A stretch of DNA of 64,000 nt from Ampelocalamus luodianensis (Eukaryota > Streptophyta > Magnoliopsida > Poales > Poaceae), in contig CM070633.1 of assembly GCA_036346255.1 (NCBI GenBank), positions 38,331,692 through 38,395,691 of the forward strand, read 5' to 3'. The translations under genes and the position numbers were made by a program. Below, piece by piece: positions 34,759 through 48,354 of the stretch (its first letter is position 1; the number at the start of each line of letters is the position of its first letter). The notes beneath the pieces are model-generated. The model was given only the letters and a program-made list of their open reading frames with translations, did no database searches and was not told the DNA's origin.

Positions 34759-34869
34759 TTGGGCTCGCCGCCGTGATCAGAGTCGCCGCCGACGAGCCAG
34801 CGAGCAAACCGTGAGGTAGTTAAGTCCTGTTGTCGTAAGCCGACCACCTCCGTTTTGTTTTTGCGAAAA

Positions 34870-35445
34870 CAACCCTCAAGACCACCCTCGAGGTCCTCTT
34901 TGCAAAAGACTACCCCTTGGCCTTTTGTAAAGAAAACCTCCAGGATCTCTTAGGTTTAGATCATAGCCGTTAAGACCTCTTTGGGTCAAATCTTGACCGT
35001 TAGGATCATCCTCTGTGTTTTCGCAAAAGACCTCCCGTGGTCATTTTTGCAAAAACCACCTCTAGGACCTCCCCTCTTGTAGGTCTTGACCTTCGGGATC
35101 TCCTCGTAGATCTTGACTGTCCAGGACCTCCTCCTTGTAGATCTCGGCCATCAAGACCACTCCTTGGTCTTTTACTAGGACCAACCCCCTTAGACCACCC
35201 TCAGGACCTCCCCCTTTGGAGACACCGACCGTTAAGACCTCCTCCTAAGAGATCTTAGTCGTTCGGACCTTCCTCCACCTAGATCTTGACCGTTAAGACC
35301 TCCTCTGAGTAAATCTTGACTGTTCAGGATCTCCCCTTAGAGATATGAGCCGTTCAGGACCTCCTCTTGTAGATTTTAAACCTTAGGACCTCCCCGGTAG
35401 ACCTGGACCGTCAGATCTTGATCTAACGGCCCAGACCTCCTCGAC
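34870..35445 (+). repeat. Minisatellite of GACCTCC-(N)-AGATCTTGACCGTT units in H LTR2
   Basis: This is the longer counterpart of the array at 16965-17300, with about 15 diverged units. Early units carry TTTTGCAAAAGACCACC words, also seen at about 3780-3870 in LTR1. Confidence 0.75.
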
Positions 35446-35545
35446 ACGTTTAGAGTTCTAGTGTTCCAGTCCCCGTGGGCTATCCATTTTTAGATTTGTA
35501 GCTCAGATCGTGCGAATGTTCGGACCTCCGAGCGGAACTTGCGCT

Positions 35546-38500
35546 TGTGAGGACCCGGAATATTTAACTAGTAACACTTAACCTCCAAATGGTTCTAGCA
35601 TTACTAATTAAACATTCTAAGCCTCGATGGACATATGCTTCCCAGAATTGCAGCATATGCACATCATCACAAAATTATACATCAATTCCATACACATACA
35701 TCACTAAGTTCAACAACGACATACATAAAATAAAGTTATAACAAAAGAGAGCCGACCGGCCAAATAACATTGTACAAGAATGACAGCGGAAGCAAAAGTG
35801 CCATAAGATGGCTAGAACAAAAGTCGACCGGTTAGCCACACACCCACAAGGCAACCGGCCAGGGCCGCCAAGCTAGTCGCCCATAAGCTACCACAACCTG
35901 ACTCACAAAAGTGAGGCCCTTGAGCTCACCTTCTTCCTCTGCAACAAAACAATTAAGCATAGCATCCGAGTACAAAGATTGTCTTTGTACCATAAGGCCG
36001 ACGTGTGGAATAGCGACCTATTCATAAACTACATGCAAGCTTATTTAGGTGGAGGTTGTATGTCTCATTTGCATGAAGCCAACTTTATTTGCAATAATGT
36101 AATACATTTTAAAGGCAAGTTTGCAAATCAGTTTTATTATCAAAGTAATGATAAGTAAAGATACATATAAGTAACCACAGAAGTGACTATCCCAACATCA
36201 CCACAACATAGCACGAATCCCGATTCGTACCACCCATCAAGTTTTAATTTAAAAGGTTGTAGTCTAACTCTTGAAAGACCTCCCCAAGCGTGTCCATAAC
36301 CTAGGGCGAGGCTATTCGAATAGTTTTAACCTGCAGGGGTGTACCAATGTACCCACACTTGAGCCTTTAAGCCAAAAACACACTTAGTAGGTATGTCGAC
36401 GCGGCTAAGTCCTACGAGGCGCTTTCCAATATTGTGTATTAACTCACGAGCCGCTCGTATGGGTAGAAACACCATACGCTTACATTGCAAGCGAAAGACC
36501 ACAAATCCCATCGGGTGAAGTCTTTCGGACACTACAATGCTCGACACCATCCCTCCTGCGACCTCCTGCGACCGGAGCAATACACGCCAAAGTACTAAGT
36601 CAAGAGGTCCCATACCCTCTAGTGTGGTTATGCGCTAAAATGCTTAGTTTAGTGTAACAAGATGTTCGGTCCTTGTTGACTCGGGCACCATTCGATCACA
36701 CCGAAAATCACACCATCTTACCATTGTGCCCAAGTCTAAATCATTTTGTTTTGAGTTTTAGTTTTCATAAGTAGACATGGCACAAGGAAGAAATCATAAT
36801 ACATAATAAGTTTGTGTGATCAAGGTTATCGACAAGTCGATAACAGCCCATTACTACCGGAAACTAAGCATGGCTAAGCGATAAATTCGCAAACTACTAA
36901 GTGACAAGAGTCCCTCCATGAACTCTAAATCACAGCAAGTAACCTAGGCTCATGGTAGTAGAGGATAATCATTTGCTAAGGAAATGCATCTACTAGGCCA
37001 ACTATTAAAACAAAATAGCAATGCATACATAGAATTTGTAATCAACATAAATACTTAAAATACTGGGATTAACATGATCAAGCTGCTTGCCTTCTTCTTT
37101 GCTCAATTTGTTGGAGGATCGTTCTGGGATTACCGCAAATGTGAATCCTAAGCGAGAGGCAAAAAGAACCAAGAACAACCAATAAGACGAGACACACTTA
37201 AACAAACGAGCAAGCAAAAATCATCCAAAGGCAACAAATTTTATACACAAGGTAGAACATGAATATACCTAGGCATAGAAACTGGAAAAACCTAATTTGG
37301 ATTTGTGGTGCAAAAGATAATACTTAAAAACACATTTTCGGCCATAATTAGCACTGTAGCAAAAGCATTTTCTAGAAAGGTTTTGAAGCTGAAATTTTTA
37401 TGGTAGCTACCTATGGGCATAAAGGTAACCCATATAAAATTTCAGGTCATTTGGAGTTAAAGTGATTTAGTTATGATTTTTTTTTCTAAGATGCCAAATT
37501 AGCATAATGCACTCTCCAGGAGCATAAATATGTTCAAAACTAATTTTACAGTGAAGTATACCAACAGAGGGGTTCTCTAGAATTTATCATATATATTTTG
37601 CATTTACAGAAAATTACTTGTGCATTTTATAAGTCTTCGAATTTTCTAAATGCTAGAAATAGGTACTAAATCATTAATCAAGGTTTACATTACAATCTTG
37701 GACCTATCATCATTTTTATATTAACATTGGGTTAATAACAAATTTATCAAAATTGGAATCATTCATTTTGGACATACATAGAGCAAGATATGCATTTTCT
37801 AAAGTTTTATTCATTTTGGAATATTCAAAATGACAAATCAAGTTATTCCTAGATATACAATTTTACGCTCTTTGGAACATGCTTATATCCATTTTATAAT
37901 AAGCTAAAGTGATGACATGATTTATTACAGTTGGAATTAACCAAAGCGTAGTTAAAATGAATTAGTTGTGAGTTTCTAAAGTTTTTATACCATTTTCAGT
38001 TGTAAAACAATTACTTACCGAATTCAGAACAACCTAATAGAAAGCAGCGTGGACAATTCTCCACCCTTGATCGAAAATCCTACGGCTCACGCGGCATGAA
38101 AAACAGCGCCTGCGCGCCAAACCTAATCGAAACCCACCGTTGGATCAAGATCCAGCGGCCCAAGCGAGTGCATGCAACCGGACGATGCGGTTGCCTCGGC
38201 GAACTCGACCGCGAGATCTAAAGATGAGCGGCTCGGAACCCAAATCTAGCGGAAGGTCGATTGTACACATGATCTCGGCCGCGGTCGCGAGATGGGCGGT
38301 CGGGATGATGAGAGCCGGATGGTCGAGCGCATACAAGATCTGGGCCGTTGATCAAGGGATCGGCGGTGGCTATTGATTGAAGTTCAAAGGGATCTTGACA
38401 CGTGGGGCACGCATGTCGGTGACTTTGAGGCACACATCATTTGGTTTAACCCACGTGCATGCAGTGCAGGCCCCATGACGAGGCGAGAGAAGCGGTTAGG

Positions 38501-40566
38501 GCAGGATTAATGCTTCTAATGATTACCATTAATTAATCACTAGCAACTCACGAGATTTGACCTTAACTCTTGGGCCCACAAGTCGACCAGAAGGAGGTTT
38601 CCAGCGGCGATTAAATGCCGACTCATTTAATTAAGCAATGATTAGATGTTAATGATGTCGGAGCGATGCGGAGTGAACGAGGTTGATTAAGAATATTGGG
38701 CCCAGGTCGGTGGCTCAATAATAATGATTAAGACACAATTAACAACTAACGATTGGTAATTAATGTGTCCTAATGGTGACAGCAGCGGAGTCTTTGTCTT
38801 GGCGAACACCGAGTGTCTTTGACGGCTAACGCGGCGACATCGGCGTGGCGGCGCCAAGCACCAAAATGGAATCGCAATAGCACAACGAGTCTAATGGTAG
38901 CATTCTGCGGCGGCGGGAAACAACGCCGGCTAGCGGAAAATGGAAGCAGGAGCTCTCATCGCCAAACATGAAAATAGCGAAAGCTCTGCTGCGTCCAAGG
39001 AAGCGGGTGCCAAAGCTTCTAAGGACTAATAAGAAGCTACCTTAGTGACGAAGCTTCAAAGATGGCGGAGATGCTTGATCAAGGTGGCTTCATGGGACTT
39101 GGAGAAGAAGACCGAAAATGACACCACAGAGCCATATGAGTGATACAAAGCATCAAAATAGCTTCACTGTGATCCACGAAGCTATCAGAGCAAAGAATTG
39201 GAAAATGGAGCACTCACGGTGAGGAAGAAGATGACCAATTTCGGCCGAATTTGAACAAACCCCAAATTGGACAATTCACGAGAATCAAATCCAAAATTAA
39301 GTGAGGGAAATGTTCAAGGTGATAAATAGATGAGGTTAGGGCAAAGTAACGTGAAGGAGGACCCTTTGGAACACCAAGAACACGGTGGAGCTTCACGGGT
39401 CAACAATGGCGATTGCCATTTTTGAGGTATTAAGCTCCAATCTTTGTGAGTGAAGCTTGGTGGTGGTCTAAAGAGATACTAGAAAGCAATGAGGGTGCTT
39501 ATAAAGCCATGAAAGTGTTAGGGTTTGCACCACTCCTCTCTCGGGCGACAAAACACAAATCACCACTTACAGTGAGCAAGGAAAAGAGGTGAAGACGTGC
39601 ATTAGGGCATGGCCTAGCTCGGTGTACCTCCCATACTCCTACCGTCGGCTAGAGTGGCTTTAGGGAGCAAGAAATGACACCTCCATCCCCTGCCTTTGTG
39701 CTCGCACGTGGGAGGTTGAAGACGACCATAAAAGCTGGGCGATTCTCAACCCTACGATTTAAATCGAGCGACACGCAGCGCCACGCCTCCCGGTTTAAAA
39801 CACAGCGGAAGATTGCGAGCCTTGATTAGAAAATGGATGGCTCAGTTGCCCCGTCGCAAACTCTATTTACAACGAAGGGTATGCGGCGTTGGATCTTAAT
39901 CAACGGCTCGGTTTAAGATTGCAACGGGCGGTCGAATGCATACACGCCGCGAGCCGCGCGATCAAGATCAAGCGGCCGAGAATGCGGCGTTTTAAAGTGG
40001 CTCGGTGCGTTTAGTTGATGGACGAATCAAGCGGCTCGAGCCCGAGTCGACTCGAACCAAGTAACAAATAAACCAAGTTTGACTTTGAAAAGGAACAGAG
40101 ACTTTGAAAGATTTATTTGAGGTAGCAAAATAACTCCAAAAATTATGAAAATTTTACAGGAGCTTGCTAACTCAGATATTAACCTTGTGTAAAATTTTCA
40201 GAGATTTATATGCTGCGAATAAATCTCCAAAAATTCTGCAAGGCTCTGTTTTAATGTTTGGTGAGAGTCAAGCAGGTTTGACCTCTAAAATTATTCAAAC
40301 AATTTCTAAAAATTGTGAGATTTTCAGAGGGTCACATACCATCACAGAGACTTAGGAAAAATATTTCCAGAGGATGATCATAAGATTTGACAAGATTGTT
40401 TTTGGAATAACAAGATTTGGATCAACAAGACTTGTGACAATGTATTTCCATAATTCTTTGTACAAGAATTTCTTGGCCCCACAGGAATTACATGATGTAA
40501 GAAAAAGTTTTAATTTCTACTGTTTTTCTTACATTTGAAACACAAGCCCAAAATTGGGATGTTACA
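35546..40566 (-). mobile_element. Solo LTR D of a Tekay-like gypsy element, 5021 bp
   Basis: On the plus strand it begins TGTGAGGACCCGG and ends TTGGGATGTTACA. The 5-bp duplication GCGCT flanks it (35541-35545 and 40567-40571). Without it the host sequence reads straight through, as in the first H LTR at about 17390. No pol, primer-binding site or polypurine tract lies inside. Read on the minus strand it has a TATA-like CTTTATAAGC at about 39499-39508, a motif array upstream of it (39740-40050), and the shared hairpins at 36824 and 35970. Confidence 0.92.
35970..35990 (-). repeat. Shared LTR hairpin 1, copy in solo LTR D
   Basis: Arms GTACAAAGA / TCTTTGTAC. The acceptor-like AG is at 35940-35939. 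Confidence 0.78.
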
Positions 40567-42686
40567 GCGCTGTGAGCCGTTCCTTTCTAGATCAACGATC
40601 CAGATGCGCGTGGACGTTCGGACCGCCGAACATTTCCTCCGCTGTGGACCGTTGGATCTAATCCAACAATTGGCTTTATGGGGTGCTATGCGCATTTCGA
40701 TCGGCCCTCGCATTTGGGCCATTTGATTCAAAGTCAACGGCCCAGGTTTTTCCACTTTGGGTTGGTAATAAGTAATTCTCGAAAGCTTTTAATTGTAAAC
40801 TGTTAATTGTTCCAAATTTTAAAAGTGCATAACTAATTCATTTTAACTCCTTTTAGAGTGATTCAAATTTTGTTATTGTCCTGTTAAACTGAACTTTAAT
40901 CTAAAAATGTGTTTAGACACTGTTCTGTACCAGAAAATTGTGTAGGTTGTATTACCTTGCTTTAGCATTAATTGTTGCTCTAGAAATTCATTAAAACTTG
41001 AAAAATGCATAAGTTATTCTCTATAACTCCAATTTGAGCAAACTAAAATGTGTTAGATTCCTCTGCTAATATGCTTTGGTATAGAGTAGGTTTTAATAAT
41101 GTCTTTGTCTCTGAAAAATGTTGTGCACTAGTTTCATAACTTAGAAAAATCATAAGTAATTCAATTTAACTCCAAACGAAGTAAACCCATTTTTGCTGTT
41201 TTTAGGGTGTCAATATCTACCTACCACAAAAATTCCAGATTCAAAAACTTTCTGGAAAATTGTGTGATGAACAGTAACAAAAAGCAATTAAATTTGAATT
41301 TCCAGCATATTGAAATTGTTTAGGCGATAACTTTTGCATACTTAGTCCAAATTGAATGATTCTTGTTGCTAAATTCATTTAAAATCATGTTCTACCTGCT
41401 GTGTAAATTTTATGGATTTTGGATGACTTTGTATTTTGAGTCTTTTTCGGTGTTCGTCGTTTTTATTGGATTTTTTCGTTCTTGCGATTGGTTCCGAAGA
41501 AATTGTTGAGTACGAGAGTGATCCTCTGCAGCAATAAAGTGATCTCCAGCAAGGCAAGCAGATGTAGCATCATTTGATCTTATTTCTCCTATTATTTTCA
41601 AAATCTAATATCTTATTTGCAAAGTTTATGTATGCATGTGCTATTTTGTTGTTAAACTTTTGTCGATAGTTGATCCTCTAGATGCATAGTCTGGAGGCAA
41701 ATGTTCAACCTCTACTACTGAGCCCGGGATTATCTTGCTGTGATTTAGGGTTCGTTGGATGAGCCCTGGTCACTTAGTAGTTCACGAGTTAATGTTGCCT
41801 AGTCATGCTTAGCTACCGATAGAATTGTGCAGTTATCGACTTAGTTGATGACCTTGATCATACAAAAACTTCTTATGGCTTTATGTCCAGCATCTTGTAC
41901 TTTGTTATTTGAGAAACTAAAACTGAAAACAAAATGTTTTAGACTTGGGCACAATGATAAGATGGTGTGCTTTTGGGTATGAATGGTTGGTGCCCAAGTC
42001 AACAAGGACCAAACATCTTGTGTCGCACTATCCAACATTTTTGCGTGCTAACCACACTAGAGGGAAATGGGACCTCTCTTGACTTAGTACTTTAGTGTGT
42101 GTTAGCTCCGAGTCGCAGGAGGTTGTGTAGGAGGAAAGATGTTCGGGAGCATTGTAGTTGCCTTTCGGCTTACAATGTAGCGTATGTGTTTCTATCCATA
42201 CGAGCGGCTCGTAGTTAATACACAATATTGGAAATATCTCGTAGGACTTAGCCGTGCCGGCATACCTAAGGAAGTATGCTTAATCTAGTGGCAAAAAGGT
42301 GGTCTGAAGTGTGGATACATTGGTACACCCCTGCAGGGTTTGATCTATTCGAATAGCCTCATCCTAGGTTATGGACACGCTTGGTTAGGTTTTGCAAGAG
42401 TTAGACTATAACCTTTTCACTAAAACTTGAACTTGGGTGGTACGAATTGAGAATTCGTGCTATGTTGTGGTGGCTATTGGGTTAGTCACCTCTAGGTTGT
42501 TATTTATGCTACTTATTGTTGTCTCGCTGTTATTTCAATAATTAAAAATAGATTTGATAAATTGCCTTCAATCTATTACATTATTGCAAATGAAAATTGC
42601 TTTATGCGTCCAAAGAACCATATGACCGTCTCCTTTGTTTCAGCTTGCATGTAGCTATGTATAGGCTTGTTACTCGTAAGTCTTGC

Positions 42687-42704
42687 GAGTACATTTTTGT
42701 ACTC
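42687..42704 (+). repeat. Shared LTR hairpin 1, copy in H LTR2
   Basis: Arms GAGTACA / TGTACTC. The acceptor-like TTATTATTGCAG follows 24 nt downstream (AG at 42727-42728). Confidence 0.75.
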
Positions 42705-43007
42705 ATCTGCATTGCTTTATTATTGCAGAGGAGGAAGTGGATCCCTAAGGGATCCACTTTTGTGAGTTTTGCTGCAATGGGTGCAACTAGCTTGGTGATC
42801 CGGTCGGTTGCCTTGTGGGTTATTGGCTAACAGGTTGGTTTTTGTTATTGCCATCTTATGGCATTTTTGCTTCCGCTGTTATTTTGTTACTTTGATGTTA
42901 TTTGGTCGGTCGGCTCTTGTGTAATAACTCTATATTATGTATATCTTTTGCTAGACTTGGTATTGTAAGTTGTATGAAAATGATGCATGATTTTGTAAAG
43001 ATGTACG

Positions 43008-46000
43008 TGTGAGGACCCCAATTTATTTGGCTTGTAATGCTTAACCAACCACCTGGTCCTAGCATCACAAATCAAATAAAGCGATCCTCGAGATATGTAT
43101 ACTTCGAGCAGCGGTATACACACCTCGGTACAAAATTAGACATCAACTCCATTCCAAACATAGAGTCCAAACACCACACTACCAAGCGGAAGATAAACAA
43201 ATAGTAGAGTTAATACTGACATAGGCGAAGCAGAGCCACAAAATACACAAATAGACAAGAACGACAGCGAAGCAAAGTGCCATAAGATGGCTATAAGCGA
43301 AGCCAATCGGTGTGCCTCCAACCCACAAGGCATCGGCCAGGACCGCCAAGTCTAGTCGTCCGACAACGGCAACACTGACTCACGAAGTGAGGCCCTTGGG
43401 GCTCACCTTCTTCCTCTGCAACAAAAACATTAAGCAAAGCACTGAGTACAAAGATTGTCTTTGTACCCGCAAGGACGTGTGAACTAGCGGACTGTTCATA
43501 CGCTACATGCGAGCTTGTTTAGTGGAGGCCATATCTTTTATTTGCATAAAGCCAATTTTCAATTGCAATAATATATCTGATTTGAAGGCAAGTTTGCAAT
43601 TCCTTTTTTTTTTAAGATTGAAATAACGATAAAGATAATAATAACAAAGAGAAAGAAAAACAACCTAGAAGTAACTATCCCAATAGTCACCACAACAATA
43701 GCACGAATCCCGATTCTGTACCACCCATCAAGTTTTAATTTAAATGTTGTAGTCTAGTTCTTGGGGCGTGTCCGGCGTGTCCATAACCTAGGGCGAGGCT
43801 ATTCGAATAGTTTTAAACCTGCGGGGTGTACCAACGTACCCACAATTCAGACCGCCTTTAAGCCAAGCACACTTAGAAGGTATGCAGCACAGACTAAGTC
43901 CTCGAGACTTTTCCAATATTGTGTATTAACTACGAGCCGCTCGTATGGATAGAAATCCATACGCTTACATGGTAAAGCCGAAAGACAACTACCCACTCGA
44001 GATAAAGCTTTTAGGACAACTACCATGCTCCCAACTCCATTCCTCCTGCGACCTCCTGCGACCGGAGCCAATACACGCCAAAGTACTAGGTCAAGAGAGG
44101 TCCCATATACTCTAGTGTGGTTAGCACGCGAAATGCTCGATCGGTGGCGCAAGTAACTCGGTCCTTAGCGGCTGGGCACCTTTCGGTCACACCCAACAGA
44201 TCACACAAACATACCGTTGTGCCCAAGTCTAAATCATTTTGTTTTCATTTTTAATTTTGCAATTAAACATAGCGAAATCTTTGAAACAAAAGTTATAGTA
44301 ATTTTGTGTGATCAAGGTTACCGACTAAGTCGATAACCGCCCGATTCTCCGATAGCTAAGCATGTCTAAGCAAAAATGACCGGATCTACTAAATGACAAG
44401 AGATCATCCAGCGATCTCTAATCACGACAAATAACCTAGGCTCGGTGGTAGAGATCAATATTTTGTCTACGAGGATATGCGACTACTGGATTTAACTAAT
44501 CAATTTAACACAAATTAAGCAATGCATACATACAATTTGAAACAAAATATTAGACTTTAAAATCTTGGGATTAACATGATCAAAGCGCTTGCACATTCTG
44601 CTGTTGCTCAATTTGTTGCGGAGGGTCGTTCTCGGGGTTACCGCAAATATCGAAGCCTAACGATAGAACAAGAACAACGAATAAGAACGAATAACACCGA
44701 CAAAACTCAAACAATACAACAGCGAAACATACCAAAACTCACACAGTAGCCTAAGCATGATCTAACATATTTTTAGAAACAGAGAAAAGTTTATTTTAAG
44801 TTATCATGAATTTTCCATGAATTTTCTAAGCTAAATACACAACAAAGCACTTGTTAATTACTTACAAATTTTCATGAACAGAAGCAGTACCTAAAACCTA
44901 TCACGATAATTAGCATACTAAAAATGAAATTTTCTGAAATTGGTTTCACTGGATTTGAACAATTATTGAAAGAGATATACATTTTCTAGTTTGGAAAATA
45001 CATAAAACATCATTTAATTAATTAACAGATTTTTGCTACAGAGACAAGGTTGAAACTAATTTTAGTAAATAGTACATTTAAAATGAAAATTAACAGACTG
45101 GTTTCATGCAATTTGGACAAAAATTGAATCGATTATGCATTTTCTAAGCTTAATTGAATTAACGATTACAGTGAAAAAGCATTTGAAATACTAAAGCATT
45201 TAAATCTTTTCTCTAAGCAACCGCTAGCCCGGACAACGACGGGGCCGTGAAAGTCTTGACGAGCAGACTTCCGCGAAGGTGGCGTGGGCGTATTACGAGA
45301 ATCGTCTTGGCTTGCAAAATGCAAACCTAACAAATCGCCTTGCAATCGTTTCCGACGGAAAAGCGTATCACGAGTTACACAACCACTAGCGGCAGCATGG
45401 ACCCACATGGCGGCGACTCGAGAGAACAAATAACGGGCTGGGTTAAAGATTCTCTAAGCGTGATTAGCCAATAGGGCCCACAAGTCGAGACTCAACAAGC
45501 CATGATTGAGTTAAACTAATCATCACCGACTCACCGCGCGCGGAGGAAGGCGGCGGCTGCGCAAGTGATCTAGCTAACCGGAGGTTTACGGGCGAGTGGT
45601 ACCTTCGGGTTCACGGCGTCCTTGCGAACTTGATGCGGTGACCGGGACCTCGAGGATGCCGGCGGGCGGCAGCGAGCGAGGCGAGAGAAGAAGATGCGGT
45701 GCTCGCGGAGAAGGCGCGACAAGCTTCTAGAAGACTCGGAAGGTGCGCCTCGGCCGCCTTGACTCGGGAAGGATAAGCCCTCAACCACGGCGGCGATGGA
45801 GCTCGAGGTGGCGGAGCGCGCGGCGGTGAAATACCGGGCTCGGAGAAGAAAGGGTCGCACCACCTCCACGATGCACCAAAGGCGAAGCAGGCCCTCCGTT
45901 GGACTCGGTGGAGGATTGCGATCACGAAGGACCAAGTGATGGGGCTAGAGACTCACGGATCGCAAGCGAGCTTACGGGCCGAGGCGCGAAGGCGGAGCAG

Positions 46001-47118
46001 CGATACCACCTGGTGATTCACTAGGCGCCAGGACCGAGATGGGCAAAATTGAGCGGCGTCGAGTGTGGATCACGGTGGTGCGATCGCGAGCTCAAGGCGG
46101 TGCTAACACGGCTCTCTCTCGGGTTCCTCTCGGCGAAACCAAGAATTGGGCGGGCGAGCACGAGAATGGGGTAAGAAAGAAATGAATGAGCTCGGTGGGT
46201 AGATGAGACCGGTGATGCTTCTCGGGTGACACGAGGGCGAGAAAAGTGGCGGCGACGAGGCGTGGCGAGCATGCGCGGCGGCGGTGAGCTCCGGTGAGGC
46301 GCGGAGAAGGCGAGGCGTCTTCGACAAGGAGGGCCCACCGCGTCGGCGGCAGCCGTGGGCGGTGCGAACCCGAGTCACATGCGGCGCAAACCGGTGGTTT
46401 GACTCGATCAATATCGCACCAACCGTTGGATCTAAAACGGACGGCTGAGATCAATGTATGCATTCGGACAGGTCGACGAGACAAGCAATGTGGACCGTTC
46501 GATCTGCATCGGACGGTCGATAGAGATCGGGCGCGCGCGGTGCAGCTAGGCGGTGCGACCGAGTCGTTTAGGTGCGGTCGGACTCGAGTCTGAGTTGGGT
46601 CCGAGCCAGAGGAACAGTGATTCCAGATTTGAATTAGAAAGACAGAGAAGGTTTGGGGAATTTTTTAGAGGTAGCTCCTGAGCTCCAAAAATTCTGAAAT
46701 TTTTATGGGAGCTTACTGGAACATAGAAAAACCTTGTGAAATTTTTCTAGGAGTTTTCATGCACTAGATTCCTCCTAATAAAATTCACAAGCTGATGAAC
46801 AGAAGTTTGACCAGCTTTCAAACTAGGTTGACTTGGCCATTTGAAATAGCAAACAAAATCTAAAAATTGTGAAATAATTCAGGGAGGTAGATAGGATGAC
46901 CAAGATGACAGGAAAAATATTCCTAGGCGATGATCACAAGTTTGAAGACTAAGAATTTGCTGACAACAATTTCCATTCACAAGAATTTAATTCTAGAAAA
47001 TGGAAATTGCTAGGGAAAAATGTAGAAACTTTCAAATGATTTGATGAGACAACAAAAGTTTTTATTTCTCCTCAAAATTTTACATTTGAAATACAAACCC
47101 TAAGTTAGGGCTGTTACA
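43008..47118 (-). mobile_element. Solo LTR C of the same family as element A, 4111 bp
   Basis: It is collinear with both LTRs of element A from TGTGAGGACCCC to GGGCTGTTACA. The flanks are GTACG (43003-43007) and GTACA (47119-47123), a 5-bp duplication with one mismatch at a CA/CG step. No internal domain is present. The GC-rich island is at about 45200-46600. Confidence 0.9.
43446..43466 (-). repeat. Shared LTR hairpin 1, copy in solo LTR C
   Basis: Arms GTACAAAGA / TCTTTGTAC. The acceptor-like AG is at 43417-43416. Confidence 0.78.
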
Positions 47119-47235
47119 GTACATGTGCTGCAATTCTGGGAAGCACATGTCCACCGAGGCTTAGGATATTTAATTGGTAATATTAGAACCATTTGGAGGT
47201 TAAGTATTACGAGTTAAATACCCCGGGTCCTCACA

Positions 47236-48172
47236 ACCTTACCTTGCTCTGTTAAGTTGAAAAAAATGTTTTCCCCTCTTCTTTTTCCAAAGGATAGTTG
47301 TTATCGTTTAATTTGGGTTTTGCGGAACCAGTGAGAGTTCTAAAATTTCTGTGTGGCTGTCTTTTGGAGAAGCTAGAAGCTGTTGGAGTTGGAAATTTCA
47401 GCTTGGTGCTTGGATGCAAAATCTGGACAGCAAGCACCAGTTTTCGGACAACAAGCTCTTAGTAAATTGATAGGGCTGAAAATGAGAGGATAACTTAACT
47501 AAAACTCATGGAAATAAAAAGGGTAAGATGTGATATTAGTTGGCTATGTACAACAGACCCTTAGATGCTTTTTACCTTGTCTAGTAGGTTGTTAGAACTT
47601 GAGTTGTGTTCTGAAATTTTCTTCCTAACCGATTGCTCGTTCTATCAATACAAGTTAGTCGTACTGGGAAGTTGATCTTGCGTCTGGAGGTTTCGTGCTG
47701 ATTTGTGGGCCGGTTTTCGAGCCTTTGGGGTTCATTTTTTTTAATAGATAATATTGCTTTGGAGTTGGGGTAATATCTCTTTGCCTTAGTCGATTGCTTC
47801 TCTACCGCTTTCCTTTTGTTTATTTCAAGTTGGTTCTTGCATTTTGAAGTTTAAAATCTCTAAAGTAAATTAAAGACCTTACCCCTGTTATTTTCCCCTA
47901 CCTTGTGCTTTTCCCTCTCACTCTTTAATGGAAGTCGCTGGTTGGTTAAAGGATTGATAGCAGAATCGGTAAAGAGAACGGTATTATTGGGTAACCGCTA
48001 TTTTATCTTTGATCGTATTCTCCTTGTTAGGTTGTTGATTGGTGGTTTAGCTTGGTCAAAGTGATGTTTGATAATTGAGAAATTGGATTATTACCCTTGG
48101 TCACTGAATATGATCTTAGAAGGATTAATTAGATAGTTGAACCATGAAATATTAGCCTTTGTAGGATCTTTT
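47236..48172. other. Unassigned AT-rich intergenic or decayed element sequence
   Basis: This stretch follows the end of H and precedes an LTR-like start at 48173. It has no long open frame, no polypurine tract at either edge and no match that I recognise elsewhere in the window. It may be the sequence into which H inserted. Confidence 0.4.
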
Positions 48173-48330
48173 TGTAATACCCCGTTCAATCCTAAGAATT
48201 AAAATTAAATTTCAAACCATTTTATCGGGATTTAAAATAGAATTTCAGAGTTTCTGTAAAAGGAGGATTAAATCTTGGGCCAAAGGCCCATAGCCTTGGC
48301 CCATTAGGGGCATCCTATAACCCTAGATGT

Positions 48331-48354
48331 ACTGTAGCACCTGCATGCTACAGT
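48331..48354. repeat. Perfect 9-bp inverted repeat
   Basis: ACTGTAGCA and TGCTACAGT are separated by CCTGCA, giving a hairpin at the left side of the LTR-like region. Its role is unknown. Confidence 0.7.

Larger units (their letters stand above)
20145..47235 (+). mobile_element. Second LTR of element H (interrupted by three minus-strand insertions)
   Basis: It starts TGTAAGATCCTAATT and ends GGGTCCTCACA. Its own parts are 20145-21854, 34764-35545, 40572-43007 and 47124-47235, about 5.0 kb in total. Reading across each insertion restores the order seen in the first LTR: at 35541/40572, for example, the joined sequence matches 17380-17420. No polypurine tract precedes it and no primer-binding site follows it. 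Confidence 0.88.
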
